The translations under genes were made by a program, and so were the position numbers. The notes beneath the pieces were generated by a model, which had not been told where the DNA came from, ran no database searches, and was given only the letters and a program-made list of their open reading frames with translations. Positions 24,521 to 32,770 of a DNA stretch of 64,000 bases are shown here, piece after piece; position 1 is the first letter of the stretch; every line of letters starts with the position of its first letter. The DNA comes from an uncultured Clostridia bacterium (GTDB lineage: Bacteria; Bacillota; Clostridia; Christensenellales; Borkfalkiaceae). The stretch covers positions 1 to 64,000 of the forward strand of contig CANQOB010000002.1 of NCBI GenBank assembly GCA_947625385.1, given 5' to 3'.

Positions 24521-25140
24521 ACGTCCTCCTTGTTCTTAAAGAACGGCAGGCGCTTCCACCAGAGGAAGAAGAAGAGCGCCAGAACTTGAAGAGGCACGCC
24601 GATGAGAAAGATCAGCCATACCGTCTCATAGAATGTGGTGAAGTAGACAGTCAGATAGATGCAGAGGAGCGCCGTCCAGATGAGAACGGTGATGGAGAAA
24701 AACCGCACCCATTTCCACGACCAGATGCAGCTGAATACGAGCACGACGATGCAGGATGCGGGAACGGCATAGACAAAGGCGAGCCAAAGAAGGTCGAGCC
24801 CGGGCGAGATGACGCCCCCGAGCACAAAGGAAATGACTGCGGCAAGCCAGCAGAGGACGACCGAACAGCACAGAATGATACATCTGCGCAGCATCCGCAT
24901 GCGTTTGGGCATCACGGGACGCTCGCTCCGCTCATGGACGAGGTCGTCCAAAGAGACGTTGAACACCTCGGAGATCTGCACCAGGATGCGCACATCGGGG
25001 ATGCCGTTGCCCTGCTCCCACTTGGAGATCGATTTATCGGAATAGTTGAGCTTTTCGGCAAGTTCGAGCTGGGTCATGCCCGACATCTTCCGAAGTTGCA
25101 TGATGTTTTTGCCGATGATTTCGGCGAGGTTTTCTTCCAT
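24517..25140 (-). CDS. XRE regulator fused to a membrane domain, first gene of the clpC operon
   Basis: 207 aa. An N-terminal Cro/C1 helix-turn-helix (IGKNIMQLRKMSGMTQLELA, YSDKSISKWEQGNGIPDVRI) is followed by four hydrophobic segments (about residues 83-105, 110-135, 140-160, 170-195). Such XRE-membrane proteins are common in Clostridia and often regulate their own operon from the membrane. In Bacillus this position is held by CtsR; no CtsR-like gene is present here. The ATG at 25140 lies 7 nt from a perfect -10, so the transcript is predicted leaderless. Confidence 0.82.
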   Translation of the reverse strand: MEENLAEIIGKNIMQLRKMSGMTQLELAEKLNYSDKSISKWEQGNGIPDVRILVQISEVFNVSLDDLVHERSERPVMPKRMRMLRRCIILCCSVVLCWLAAVISFVLGGVISPGLDLLWLAFVYAVPASCIVVLVFSCIWSWKWVRFFSITVLIWTALLCIYLTVYFTTFYETVWLIFLIGVPLQVLALFFFLWWKRLPFFKNKEDV

Positions 25141-25147
25141 GTCTCTT

Positions 25148-25176
25148 ATTATAGCTTGCGCGCGCGCAAATGTCAA
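25148..25176 (-). promoter_or_regulatory. clpC operon promoter, full consensus, leaderless
   Basis: Minus strand TTGACA-N17-TATAAT followed by AAGAGAC and the ATG. The spacer is an alternating CG tract (TTTGCGCGCGCGCAAGC), close to the one at 10396-10424. No CtsR heptad (GGTCAAA) or CIRCE repeat is visible. Confidence 0.75.
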
Positions 25177-25243
25177 CCGTTCTACCGGCAGTAGAGTTAT
25201 CTTTTTGCGTCTCTACTTCCGTCGTCTTTGCGGTAGAGTAGCA

Positions 25244-25273
25244 AAAAGACGGGGGCTGCCCCGTCTTTTTTTC
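25244..25273 (-). terminator. Bidirectional terminator downstream of the rubrerythrin gene
   Basis: AAAAAGACGGGG / CCCCGTCTTTTT with loop GCTG; T-runs on both strands. Confidence 0.8.
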
Positions 25274-25302
25274 TTTTGCGCTTCTTTCGTGCTTCCTACG
25301 CC

Positions 25303-25827
25303 TTAAAAGTAGCGTTTGAGGAGTCCTTTGAAACCGGCGCCGTGACGCGCCTCATCCTTTGCCATCTCATGCACGGTGTCGTGAATCGCATCGTAGCCGA
25401 GTTCCTTTGCGCGCTTGGCGAGCATCAGTTTCCCCTCGCAGGCGCCCGCTTCCGCGGCGGCGCGCAGCTCCAAATTCTTTTTCGTGGAAGGCGTGACGAC
25501 CTCGCCGAGAAGTTCCGCGAACTTGCTCGCGTGCTCGGCTTCCTCGAACGCATAGCGCTTGTACGCTTCCGCGATCTCGGGATAGCCCTCGCGTTCGGCG
25601 ACGCGCGCCATCGCAAGATACATGCCCACTTCGCAGCATTCGCCGTTGAAATTGGCGCGAAGCCCGTCCATGACTTCCTTGTCCTCGACCACGCCGTCAC
25701 CGACATGATGCTCGCAGGCAAACGCCTTTTCTTCGATGGGTTCGAATTTTCTCGCCTTGCAGACGGGACATACTTCGACGTCGTCCGCGACGATCTCTCC
25801 GCAAACCGCACATCTTTTCATGATCAT
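25303..25827 (-). CDS. Rubrerythrin-type protein (N-terminal rubredoxin)
   Basis: 174 aa. The rubredoxin module comes first (CAVCGEIV...CPVCKA, residues 5-25). A ferritin-like diiron domain follows with [32 protein letters not shown] and DEARHGAGF. This reversed order (rubredoxin in front) matches the 'reverse rubrerythrins' that reduce peroxide or oxygen with NADH-derived electrons in anaerobes. AAGGAGATAA precedes the ATG at 25827; a second ATG two codons later is possible. Confidence 0.9.
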   Translation of the reverse strand: MIMKRCAVCGEIVADDVEVCPVCKARKFEPIEEKAFACEHHVGDGVVEDKEVMDGLRANFNGECCEVGMYLAMARVAEREGYPEIAEAYKRYAFEEAEHASKFAELLGEVVTPSTKKNLELRAAAEAGACEGKLMLAKRAKELGYDAIHDTVHEMAKDEARHGAGFKGLLKRYF

Positions 25828-25935
25828 TTATCTCCTTTGAAACTCTTTTTCGGTATTATATCATAAATCTTTGCGGATTTCAATGATTTCGGAAAAAATA
25901 TTTTTGATTTTTTTCCGCGCCGCTCCCCCCGCTCG

Positions 25936-27627
25936 TCACATTTTTTCGGGAATCCCGATTCCGAGCAAGGTGAGGGCGTTCGTGAGCACCGTCAGGGTAG
26001 CGCGGGTGATGCGCAGCCGCATGCGGCGCAATTCTTCGCTCTCCGCCTGCATGATCTTGCAATCGATATAAAATTTATTGAATTTTTGTGCCGTATCCAC
26101 CGCAAACCGCGCGATCACGCTGGGCTCGTATCCCGCCGCGGCGCTCTTGACCGCCTCGGGGAACGCCGCGATCGCCTTCACGACTTCCGCTTCCTGCGGG
26201 CAGAGCTCGTCGATTTTCGCACCCCTGTCCTCGATTCCGAGCGCGCGCGCCTTGGAGAGGACGGAAAAAGCGCGGGCGCAGGTATATTGCACATAGACGC
26301 TCGTTTCGCCGTCGAAATTGAGCGCTTTGTCGTAAGAAAACACGATATCCTTGATCTTATTGTTGTAGAGCGCGCCGAAAATGACCGCGCCGACGCCGAC
26401 CTTTTCCGCCACCTCTTCCTTGTGTTCGAGCGCAGGGTTCTTTTCCGAGATCACGGCATACGCCTTCTCCACGCACCGCGTGAGCACGTCCTCGAGCCAG
26501 ACGACCTGTCCCTTGCGCGTGGACATCGCGCCCTCTTCGAGGCTCACCATGCCGTAGGCGACGTGGACGAGGTCTTTTGCCCATTCCTTTCCCATGAGTT
26601 CGAGCACCTTGAATACCTGCTTGAAGTGCAAATTCTGCTGATAAGCGACAACATACAGGCACTTATCGAAATCATAGGTCTGCTTGCGGTAGATCGCGGC
26701 GGCGAGGTCGCGCGTGGCGTAGAGGGAAGCCCCGTCCGAACGCAAAATGAGACAGGGCGGCATGCCGTAGGGTTCGAGGTCGACGATCTGCGCCCCGCGG
26801 CTCTCGGTCAAAAGTCCCTTTTGGCGCAATTCCTCGATGACAGGCGCCATCTTATCCGTATAAAAGCGCTCGCCCGCGTAACTGTCGAAGGTGACGTGCA
26901 GGCGGTCGTAGATCGTCTTTACATAGTCGAGCGTGAGCTCTTTGAACCACTCGAAGAGCGCGTTTGCCTCGCGGTCGCCGCTCTCGATGAGGCGGAAATA
27001 CTCGCGCGCCTCTTGCTCCATTTCCTCCGTCGCTTCGTTGTTGAAGCGCACATAGAGCGCGTTGACGGCATGGATCCCCCCTCTTTGCACCTCGTCACGG
27101 TCGCCCCAATGCCGATATGCGGCGATCAGCTTCCCGAACTGCGTTCCGTAATCCCCGAGATGGTTGATGCCGACCGCACGGTATCCGAGAAACTTGAAGA
27201 TGCGCGAAAGGCTCGCGCCGAGCACCGTGGTGGAGAGGTGCCCGATATGGAAGGGCTTCGCGATATTCACCGACGAATAGTCGATACAGACCGTTTTCCC
27301 CCTACCCATGTCCGAGGATCCGTATCCGTTTTGCTCTTCTTCGACGCGGGAGAGCGTTTCTTCGGCAAAGCTTTTTAAGTCTATCCTGAAATTCAGATAC
27401 CCGTTTTGCGCCTCCGCCGATTTGATGACGCCGTCCGCGGCAAACCCCTTTGCAAGCTCTTCCGCGATGGCGACCGGCGATCTTTTCAAAAGTTTCGCAA
27501 GCTTGAAGCAGGGGAGCGCGAAGTCCCCCATGGCGGGATCCGGCGGGGTGACGATGAGCGCGGCGAGCTCCTCCTTCGAGAGCCCCTCGACGGGCAGACG
27601 GTCTGCGATATAAGCCTTGTGATCCAT
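25936..27627 (-). CDS. argS: Arginyl-tRNA synthetase
   Basis: 563 aa class Ia synthetase. The N-terminal Add-1 domain is about residues 1-90. VNIAKPFHIGHLSTTVLGAS holds the HIGH motif and AMSTRKGQVVWLEDVL is the degenerate KMSKS region. A DALR anticodon domain ends in LLGIGIPEKM. The ATG at 27627 follows GGAGAGGA; the in-frame ATG at 27666 lies in the leader. The leader is about 30 nt, so there is no T-box. Divergent from ychF. Confidence 0.96.
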   Translation of the reverse strand: MDHKAYIADRLPVEGLSKEELAALIVTPPDPAMGDFALPCFKLAKLLKRSPVAIAEELAKGFAADGVIKSAEAQNGYLNFRIDLKSFAEETLSRVEEEQNGYGSSDMGRGKTVCIDYSSVNIAKPFHIGHLSTTVLGASLSRIFKFLGYRAVGINHLGDYGTQFGKLIAAYRHWGDRDEVQRGGIHAVNALYVRFNNEATEEMEQEAREYFRLIESGDREANALFEWFKELTLDYVKTIYDRLHVTFDSYAGERFYTDKMAPVIEELRQKGLLTESRGAQIVDLEPYGMPPCLILRSDGASLYATRDLAAAIYRKQTYDFDKCLYVVAYQQNLHFKQVFKVLELMGKEWAKDLVHVAYGMVSLEEGAMSTRKGQVVWLEDVLTRCVEKAYAVISEKNPALEHKEEVAEKVGVGAVIFGALYNNKIKDIVFSYDKALNFDGETSVYVQYTCARAFSVLSKARALGIEDRGAKIDELCPQEAEVVKAIAAFPEAVKSAAAGYEPSVIARFAVDTAQKFNKFYIDCKIMQAESEELRRMRLRITRATLTVLTNALTLLGIGIPEKM

Positions 27628-27656
27628 AGTTCCTCTCCGATTTGTTCTCAGCGATG

Positions 27657-27685
27657 ATTGTACCACTTTTTCCGCGTTTTGGCAA
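27657..27685 (-). promoter_or_regulatory. argS promoter
   Basis: Minus strand TTGCCA-N17-TACAAT. Confidence 0.7.
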
Positions 27686-27694
27686 CCGAAAGAC

Positions 27695-27723
27695 TTGATG
27701 TTTTTCGCAAAAAGTAATATAAT
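27695..27723 (+). promoter_or_regulatory. ychF promoter
   Basis: TTGATG-N17-TATAAT, 24 nt before the ATG; back to back with the argS promoter. Confidence 0.7.
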
Positions 27724-27746
27724 GGTATGGAAATACGGAGGATACT

Positions 27747-28847
27747 ATGAAATTAGGTGTCGTGGGACTTCCCAATGTCGGCAAATCCACCCTGTTCAAC
27801 GCCATCACGCAGGCGGGCGCAGAGGCTGCGAACTATCCCTTCTGTACGATCGAGCCCAATGTGGGCGTCGTCGCCGTTCCCGACGAGCGGCTCGACAAGC
27901 TTGCCGCGCTCTATGCGAGCAAAAAAGTCACGCCCGCCGTCGTCGAATTCGTCGATATCGCGGGGCTCGTCAAGGGAGCGAGCCGCGGCGAAGGTCTCGG
28001 CAATAAATTTCTCTCCCACATCCGCGAGGTGGACGCCATCGTGCATGTCGTGCGCTGTTTCGAGGACGAAAACGTGACCCATGTCGAAAATTCCGTCGAC
28101 CCCGTGCGCGATATCGAGACCATCGAGCTCGAACTCATCTTCGCCGATATCGAGACGGTCGAAAAGCGCATGGACCGCATCCGCAACGCCGCGCGCGGCG
28201 GTTCCGACAAGACGGCGGCGGCAGAATTTATCTTCCTCGAAAAACTGTTGAAACATCTCGAACAGGAGCAGCCCGCAAGCGAGCTCCCCGTCGGCGAGGA
28301 GGAAAAAGCCCTTCTCGACGCGCTCTTTTTGCTCTCGGCAAAGCCCGTCGTCTATTGCGCGAACATTTCCGAGCGCGACATGGGAAAGGATGAACGGGAA
28401 CTGCCCCTCGTCGCCGCCGTCGGAAACTACGCGCGTGCGCACGGCGCGGAGGTCATCGTCATCTGCGCCAAAACGGAAGCCGAGCTCGCGGAAATGGACG
28501 AGGCGGACAGGGCGCTCTTTTTGGAAGAGTTCGGGCTCAAAGAGAGCGGACTCTCCAAACTCATCCGCGCCTCCTATTCCCTTTTGGGGCTCATCTCCTT
28601 CCTCACCGCAGGAGAAAAAGAGACGCGCGCATGGACGATCGTCAAAGGGACCAAGGCGCCGCAGGCGGCTGGGAAGATTCACACCGACTTCGAAAAGGGA
28701 TTTATCCGCGCAGAGGTCGTCGAATGGCAGACGCTTTTGGACTGCGGAGGACTTGCAGGCGCGCGCGAAAAGGGAAAAGTCCGTTCGGAAGGAAAAGAGT
28801 ACGTGATGAAGGACGGGGACGTCGTCCTCTTCCGGTTCAACGTCTGA
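27747..28847 (+). CDS. ychF: Redox-regulated ATPase YchF/OLA1
   Basis: 366 aa Obg-family P-loop protein. G1 is [14 protein letters not shown] and G3 is [20 protein letters not shown]; the NxxE-type G4 in this family gives ATP rather than GTP preference. The C-terminal TGS domain is about residues 280-363 ([20 protein letters not shown]). It is ribosome- and stress-associated in E. coli. GGAGG lies 6 nt before the ATG. Confidence 0.95.
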   Translation: MKLGVVGLPNVGKSTLFNAITQAGAEAANYPFCTIEPNVGVVAVPDERLDKLAALYASKKVTPAVVEFVDIAGLVKGASRGEGLGNKFLSHIREVDAIVHVVRCFEDENVTHVENSVDPVRDIETIELELIFADIETVEKRMDRIRNAARGGSDKTAAAEFIFLEKLLKHLEQEQPASELPVGEEEKALLDALFLLSAKPVVYCANISERDMGKDERELPLVAAVGNYARAHGAEVIVICAKTEAELAEMDEADRALFLEEFGLKESGLSKLIRASYSLLGLISFLTAGEKETRAWTIVKGTKAPQAAGKIHTDFEKGFIRAEVVEWQTLLDCGGLAGAREKGKVRSEGKEYVMKDGDVVLFRFNV

Positions 28848-28856
28848 AAACAGGTT

Positions 28857-28888
28857 GCCCGCCGCATTTTGCGGCGGGCTATTTTTTT
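28857..28888 (+). terminator. ychF terminator
   Basis: GCCCGCCGCA-TTTT-GCGGCGGGC then TATTTTTTT. It overlaps the 3' end of the convergent acyltransferase gene. Confidence 0.88.
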
Positions 28889-29523
28889 ACGATGCTTCCC
28901 GCGGGGACGCAGCCGCGGAGAGAGACGAGCGGATAGACCCTGCTCCCCTTGCCGACCACACAGCCGGGATTGAGGACGGCGTTACACCCCACTTCCACGC
29001 CGTCCCCGAGAAAGGAACCGCATTTTTTCAGACCGGTCGGAATGCGTCCGTCCTCCGATGCGATCGTGACGAGGCTTTTGTCCGCCTTCAAGTTGGACAG
29101 AACGGCACCCGCGCCGAGATGAACGCGGGCGCCGAGCACGCTGTCCCCCGCATAATTGAAATGGGCGAGCGTCGCGCCGTCCAGAAGGATACAGTTTTTC
29201 ACCTCGCAGCAGTGCCCGACGACGCAGCCCTCCCCGAGCAGCGTGTTGCCCCGCAGATAGGCGCCCCGCCTTATCTCACTCTTTGCCCCGATCACCGCCG
29301 GCGCGCAAATTTCGCAAAATGGGGAAATTTTGGCGGTTTGATGGACGAAAACCCCCGGTTTCAGCTCGGTATATGATATTTCGATATTTGTCGAAATAAT
29401 GGAAATAAGCGTCGGGATATGCTCGATGATGAGCCAAGGATAGCGGAATCGGGCGAGCAGATCGCCCCATCCGCAGCTTTTCAGATCGAAGAGATTTGCG
29501 GTCTCCCAAACGTCGGACGTCAT
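28879..29523 (-). CDS. Left-handed beta-helix acyl/nucleotidyl-type transferase (partial GlmU-like)
   Basis: 214 aa. After about 50 N-terminal residues, a hexapeptide-repeat beta-helix runs through most of the protein (AVIGAKSEIRRGAYLRGNTL, LGARVHLGAGAVLSNLKAD, GDGVEVGCNAVLNPGCVVGK). It resembles the C-terminal half of GlmU and related sugar-phosphate nucleotidyltransferases but has no nucleotidyltransferase domain, so the acceptor is unknown. The start has only a weak ribosome site (GATGGGT). Two identical-arm 22-bp palindromes lie upstream (29565-29586) and within codons ~42-49 (29377-29398), implying dedicated regulation. Confidence 0.75.
   Translation of the reverse strand: MTSDVWETANLFDLKSCGWGDLLARFRYPWLIIEHIPTLISIISTNIEISYTELKPGVFVHQTAKISPFCEICAPAVIGAKSEIRRGAYLRGNTLLGEGCVVGHCCEVKNCILLDGATLAHFNYAGDSVLGARVHLGAGAVLSNLKADKSLVTIASEDGRIPTGLKKCGSFLGDGVEVGCNAVLNPGCVVGKGSRVYPLVSLRGCVPAGSIVKK
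29377..29398. promoter_or_regulatory. 22-bp palindrome, intragenic copy
   Basis: TATTTCGA-N6-TCGAAATA, perfect 8-bp arms, inside the acyltransferase coding region. Same arms and spacing as 29565-29586. Confidence 0.6.
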
Positions 29524-29564
29524 ATACCCATCGTATGCGGAGCCCCGAAAATGTGTGTTTATAC

Positions 29565-29586
29565 TATTTCGAAAATTATCGAAATA
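29565..29586. promoter_or_regulatory. 22-bp palindrome, upstream copy
   Basis: TATTTCGA-N6-TCGAAATA, about 45-60 bp upstream of the acyltransferase start and next to a TATAAA box on the minus strand. Probable operator for an unidentified dimeric regulator. Confidence 0.6.
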
Positions 29587-29629
29587 TACGGATTTTCGGC
29601 GAATTTATTGATTTTTTTACAATTATAAG

Positions 29630-29659
29630 ACTTCGCCCCCGCTTTTGCGGGGGCGAAGT
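29630..29659. terminator. GC hairpin after the 41-aa gene
   Basis: ACTTCGCCCCCGC-TTTT-GCGGGGGCGAAGT, touching the stop codon of the small gene at 29660. The T-run is poor on the minus strand. Confidence 0.55.
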
Positions 29660-29785
29660 TTACGATTGTCCCGTGGAGGAGATGTCCTTCTCGTTTTCCT
29701 TTGCCGCATCGGGCAAGATCATGCAATAGCGCGGATTATGCGGATACAGCTCTTTGGCATCTTTCTTTTTCTTCTTTTTCGGCAT
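29660..29785 (-). CDS. 41-aa basic small protein
   Basis: MPKKKKKKDAKELYPHNPRY is the N-terminus; the remainder is polar and ends in DISSTGQS. A clear GGGAGGAAAGT precedes the ATG at 29785, which supports translation. It lies 36 nt after the CotF-like gene, so it probably shares its transcript and may be a spore-associated small protein. No named family. Confidence 0.65.
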   Translation of the reverse strand: MPKKKKKKDAKELYPHNPRYCMILPDAAKENEKDISSTGQS

Positions 29786-29821
29786 ACTTTCCTCCCATGC
29801 GCATATCGGCATGCGCGCAAC

Positions 29822-30112
29822 TCATGAGACGAGCTGCTTTTTGACTTTTTCGAACTTCTCGGCGTTTTGGTCGAGCATCATCTTCTCGGCGGGCCGGACC
29901 TGATAGTACCCGCGGTCGAGCATCTGTTCGAATACGCGGAACTGCGTCTCCGCATGCGCCGTATAATTTTTGAGAATCTGCTTGCGGAAGGGCGTCGAGC
30001 TGCCCTCGGTGAGCGCCGCCGCATAGTAGGTCATGAGCAGTTTTTCACAATCGAGAAGATCTTGCAGCGCGTCTTTTTCCGAAAGTGCGATGTCCTTTTT
30101 TGCCTGTTTCAT
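29822..30112 (-). CDS. Spore coat protein CotF-like
   Basis: 96 aa, all helical. SEKDALQDLLDCEKLLMTYY and YTAHAETQFRVFEQMLDRGYY(Q) match the CotF/ferritin-like spore-coat family, which ends in a typical YYQVRPA motif. It overlaps the upstream 64-aa gene by 4 nt (ATGA); the two form a heterodimer-like pair as in other Clostridia. Confidence 0.8.
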   Translation of the reverse strand: MKQAKKDIALSEKDALQDLLDCEKLLMTYYAAALTEGSSTPFRKQILKNYTAHAETQFRVFEQMLDRGYYQVRPAEKMMLDQNAEKFEKVKKQLVS

Positions 30113-30303
30113 GATTTCCCTCCCAAAAGCTGTGTGAGCGCATTGAAGCGCTGTTCGTGCTGTGCGGCGATCTCGCGCATCTCCTCGGCGAGCGCGACGT
30201 CGGTCAGGGTGTTGGCATACACCCGTGCCTTCTTGCACGCCATCTCTTCTCCCGTGAGTACTTGGACGAGGACGTCCAGATCTTTTGCGGTCAAATTGGT
30301 CAT
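30109..30303 (-). CDS. Small spore-coat/ferritin-like partner protein
   Basis: 64 aa. MTNLTAKDLDVLVQVLTGEE and EEMREIAAQHEQRFNALTQL form two helices, like the short partners found beside cotF genes. The ATG at 30303 follows AGGAGG; the longer frame from 30348 lacks a ribosome site. Confidence 0.75.
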   Translation of the reverse strand: MTNLTAKDLDVLVQVLTGEEMACKKARVYANTLTDVALAEEMREIAAQHEQRFNALTQLLGGKS

Positions 30304-30372
30304 AAAAAACCTCCTGCATGAGTTTTGCCCCACGCGGGAGGTTTTCATACTTGGGTGCAGGAGATGGGGAAA

Positions 30373-31002
30373 TTACACAGGGTGGCTTTCCGAATATGCT
30401 CTGCAATAGGGAGCGAGCGTACAGCGTTCGCACGCAGGTCTTTGGGAATGGCAGACGAGCCTGCCGTGCCAAATGAGCAGATGGTGCGCCTTCGACCACA
30501 TGTTTTTGGGGATCGCCCGCATGAGTCCCTCTTCGACCGCCTCGGGCGTCTTGCCCGACGCGAGTCCCAGCCGGTTGGCGACGCGGAACACATGGGTATC
30601 GACGGCGATGGCGTCTCCCCCGAAGGCGACGGAATACACCACGTTGGCGGTCTTTCGCCCGACTCCCGCGAGCGTCCGCAGCGCCTCTGGGTCGGAAGGG
30701 ACTTCACCGCCGAACTTTTCCACGATATCCCGCGAAGCGGAGAGGATGTGCGCCGCCTTGTTGCGATAAAATCCGCAGGAGTAGATCGCCTGTTCCAGCT
30801 CCTCTTGGGAGAGCGTGAGCATGGAACGGGCAGTACTATGCTCCTTGAACAGTTCCGCCGTCACTTTGTTGACGCGCTCGTCCGTACACTGCGCCGACAG
30901 GATGACGGCGACGAGCAGCTCGTAGGGAGAGCGGTATACAAGCGCGGGCTTGGCTTCGGGGTACAGCCGGGAGAGTTCATCGAGAATTGCTTGGGTGTTC
31001 AT
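30373..31002 (-). CDS. nth: Endonuclease III
   Basis: 209 aa DNA glycosylase/AP lyase. The helix-hairpin-helix and catalytic Lys lie in LSAQCTDERVNKVT, and LAGVGRKTANVV precedes the catalytic Asp in VDTHVFRVANRLGL. The [4Fe-4S] cluster motif C-x6-C-x2-C-x5-C is CHSQRPACERCTLAPYC. It removes oxidised pyrimidines. The ATG at 31002 is 6 nt from a TATACT box, so a leaderless mRNA is predicted; the in-frame ATG at 31026 overlaps the promoter. Confidence 0.95.
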   Translation of the reverse strand: MNTQAILDELSRLYPEAKPALVYRSPYELLVAVILSAQCTDERVNKVTAELFKEHSTARSMLTLSQEELEQAIYSCGFYRNKAAHILSASRDIVEKFGGEVPSDPEALRTLAGVGRKTANVVYSVAFGGDAIAVDTHVFRVANRLGLASGKTPEAVEEGLMRAIPKNMWSKAHHLLIWHGRLVCHSQRPACERCTLAPYCRAYSESHPV

Positions 31003-31008
31003 ACGTAC

Positions 31009-31037
31009 AGTATAGCATTTGTTCACCGAAAAAGCAA
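31009..31037 (-). promoter_or_regulatory. nth promoter, leaderless
   Basis: Minus strand TTGCTT-N17-TATACT-N6-ATG. Same -35 and -10 boxes as the helicase promoter at 9899-9927. Confidence 0.68.
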
Positions 31038-31056
31038 GCAGGGGGCGGCGAAACTT

Positions 31057-31278
31057 TCAGTCCGTCCGCAAAAATCCCGCAAACGAGGAATAGCATTTTT
31101 TGGACAGAACGAAGTTTGCGCGTTCGAAGAAGCGCCCGTCGAACCTCGCGGAGATGCCGCAGCCCACGCCCGCTTCCTTGGGCGTGGAGACCGCCTGCGC
31201 CGGGATTCCCATGCCCTTCAACGCATTCAGGTAGTCCAGCGTCTGCGCGCGGGACTTAAATACCGCTAAAACCGTCAT
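31057..31278 (-). CDS. DUF3343 protein (putative Se/S carrier)
   Basis: 73 aa. The family features are AVFKSRAQTLDYLNALKGMG, a central CGISARF Cys, and a hydrophobic KCYSSFAGF end. DUF3343 proteins are usually found beside cysteine desulfurases or selenium genes and are thought to carry activated sulfur or selenium through the conserved Cys. That fits the divergent cysteine desulfurase gene 51 bp away. The start is preceded by GGGAGCG. Confidence 0.85.
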   Translation of the reverse strand: MTVLAVFKSRAQTLDYLNALKGMGIPAQAVSTPKEAGVGCGISARFDGRFFERANFVLSKKCYSSFAGFLRTD

Positions 31279-31329
31279 GATCGCTCCCGCTCCCGCGTAT
31301 AATACAATATCATTTTCGGGGAGAACTGT

Positions 31330-32439
31330 ATGATATATCTCGATAACGCCGCCACGGGCGGGTTCAAACCCGCCTCCGTCGCCAACGCCGTCATTGCTTC
31401 CATGCGCTCCTGCGCCAACCCGGGAAGGAGCGGTCACCGCCTCTCCCTTGCGCTCGCAGAGCATGTGTTTGCCTGCCGCAATCTGCTTTCCGAATTCTTT
31501 TCGGGATACGGGTACGAGCGCGTCGTCTTTACGAGAAGCTGCACCGAAGCACTCAACATCGCCATCCTCGGCACCCTGCACGAGGGCGACCACGCGCTGT
31601 GCTCCTGTCTCGAACACAATTCCGTCCTGCGCCCTCTCGAACATCTCAAAAAGACGAAGGGGGTGGAGTACGACGTCGTTCCCCTGCGCGGCGGAAAGCT
31701 GTGCGCCGAGGACTTTCGGTCGAGAATCAGACCGAACACGAAGGTCTGTCTCGTCACCGCCGCTTCCAACGTGACGGGATATATGCCCGACCTCGCCGAA
31801 ATACGCTCTGCCGTTCCCGCCCGCGTCCTCCTCTTTGCGGACGGCGCGCAAGCCGCCGGTCACATCCCCATCGACATGAAAAAGTGGGGCTTGGATGCGC
31901 TTGCGGTCGCGGGACACAAGGGCATGCATGCCATCCAGGGCGCCGCCGCACTGCTCTTTTCCGACCGCGTCGACCCCGAACCCGTGCTCTTCGGCGGGAC
32001 GGGAAGCGAGAGCTTCAATCCGGATATGCCCGCGTTTTATCCCGACCGTCTCGAAGCGGGCACGCTCTCCTATCCCGCGATCTGCTCGCTCTTCGAGGGA
32101 ACGCTCTTTGCAAAGGCGAAGATGACGGGCGGGGCGCAAAATCTCTTGCGGCTCACCGCCGCGCTCAAAGACGCGCTCGCCGCCATGGATATAGAGCCCT
32201 TTTTCGAGCCGAACCCCTGCGGCATCGCGGCGTTCCGCCACAAGAGGCTGCCCTCCGAGGAGGTGGCGGGCATCCTCTCCGACAAATTCGATATCGCCGT
32301 GCGCGCGGGGCTTCACTGCGCGCCGCTCGTGCACAAAGCGCTCGGGACTTTCCCGGACGGACTCGTGCGCGCGTCCTTCTCCCCCTTGCAGGGCATGCGG
32401 GAAGTCAACGCGCTTACAGGCGCGCTCCGCAAGCTCTGA
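31330..32439 (+). CDS. Cysteine desulfurase (class V aminotransferase)
   Basis: 369 aa PLP enzyme of the NifS/CsdB type. MIYLDNAATGGFKPASV is the N-terminus, PLP Lys is in AVAGHKGMHAIQGAA, and the substrate-loop Cys sits in AVRAGLHCAPLVHKALGT. It moves sulfur (or selenium) from cysteine (selenocysteine) to a carrier. The neighbouring DUF3343 protein is the likely acceptor. GGGGAGAACT lies 5 nt upstream of the ATG. Confidence 0.9.
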   Translation: MIYLDNAATGGFKPASVANAVIASMRSCANPGRSGHRLSLALAEHVFACRNLLSEFFSGYGYERVVFTRSCTEALNIAILGTLHEGDHALCSCLEHNSVLRPLEHLKKTKGVEYDVVPLRGGKLCAEDFRSRIRPNTKVCLVTAASNVTGYMPDLAEIRSAVPARVLLFADGAQAAGHIPIDMKKWGLDALAVAGHKGMHAIQGAAALLFSDRVDPEPVLFGGTGSESFNPDMPAFYPDRLEAGTLSYPAICSLFEGTLFAKAKMTGGAQNLLRLTAALKDALAAMDIEPFFEPNPCGIAAFRHKRLPSEEVAGILSDKFDIAVRAGLHCAPLVHKALGTFPDGLVRASFSPLQGMREVNALTGALRKL

Positions 32440-32706
32440 TCACAGCTTTTTCAGCTCGGCGACGAGCTTTTGGAGGCGTTTCCTTTTAACGCCGTCCAGC
32501 ATGGGCGCGAACTGCGCATAGAACAGATCGATCTGTTCGTTGGTGAGCGTGCCGGCTTTCTTGCCCTCGACGGCGCGGGCATAGATCGCTTTCAGAATCT
32601 CCGATTCCCCCTTTCCGCCGTATGCGCGGACGATGTCCTCCGCTTCCTTCTTCCACTCTTCGTCCGACTTCTTGCCGGACGGAACAAAACTCGCAAAATC
32701 GCCCAT
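32440..32706 (-). CDS. Small charged helical protein
   Basis: 88 aa, MGDFASFVPSGKKSDEEWKK then about 60 helical residues ending in KLVAELKKL. No transmembrane segment or metal motif. The ATG at 32706 follows GGAGGCAGAT; earlier in-frame ATGs lack a ribosome site. CATACTAT upstream resembles a sporulation-type -10, weakly. Divergent from the 81-aa gene. Family not recognised. Confidence 0.65.
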   Translation of the reverse strand: MGDFASFVPSGKKSDEEWKKEAEDIVRAYGGKGESEILKAIYARAVEGKKAGTLTNEQIDLFYAQFAPMLDGVKRKRLQKLVAELKKL

Positions 32707-32770
32707 ATCTGCCTCCATTAGCATAGTATGAGGGGAACTTCGGATTTGTCCCCTCGCATAGGATAAAAGC

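Noticed and set aside
25141..25180. CtsR or CIRCE operator at the clpC operon promoter
   Set aside because: No GGTCAAA heptads or long CIRCE inverted repeat could be found there.
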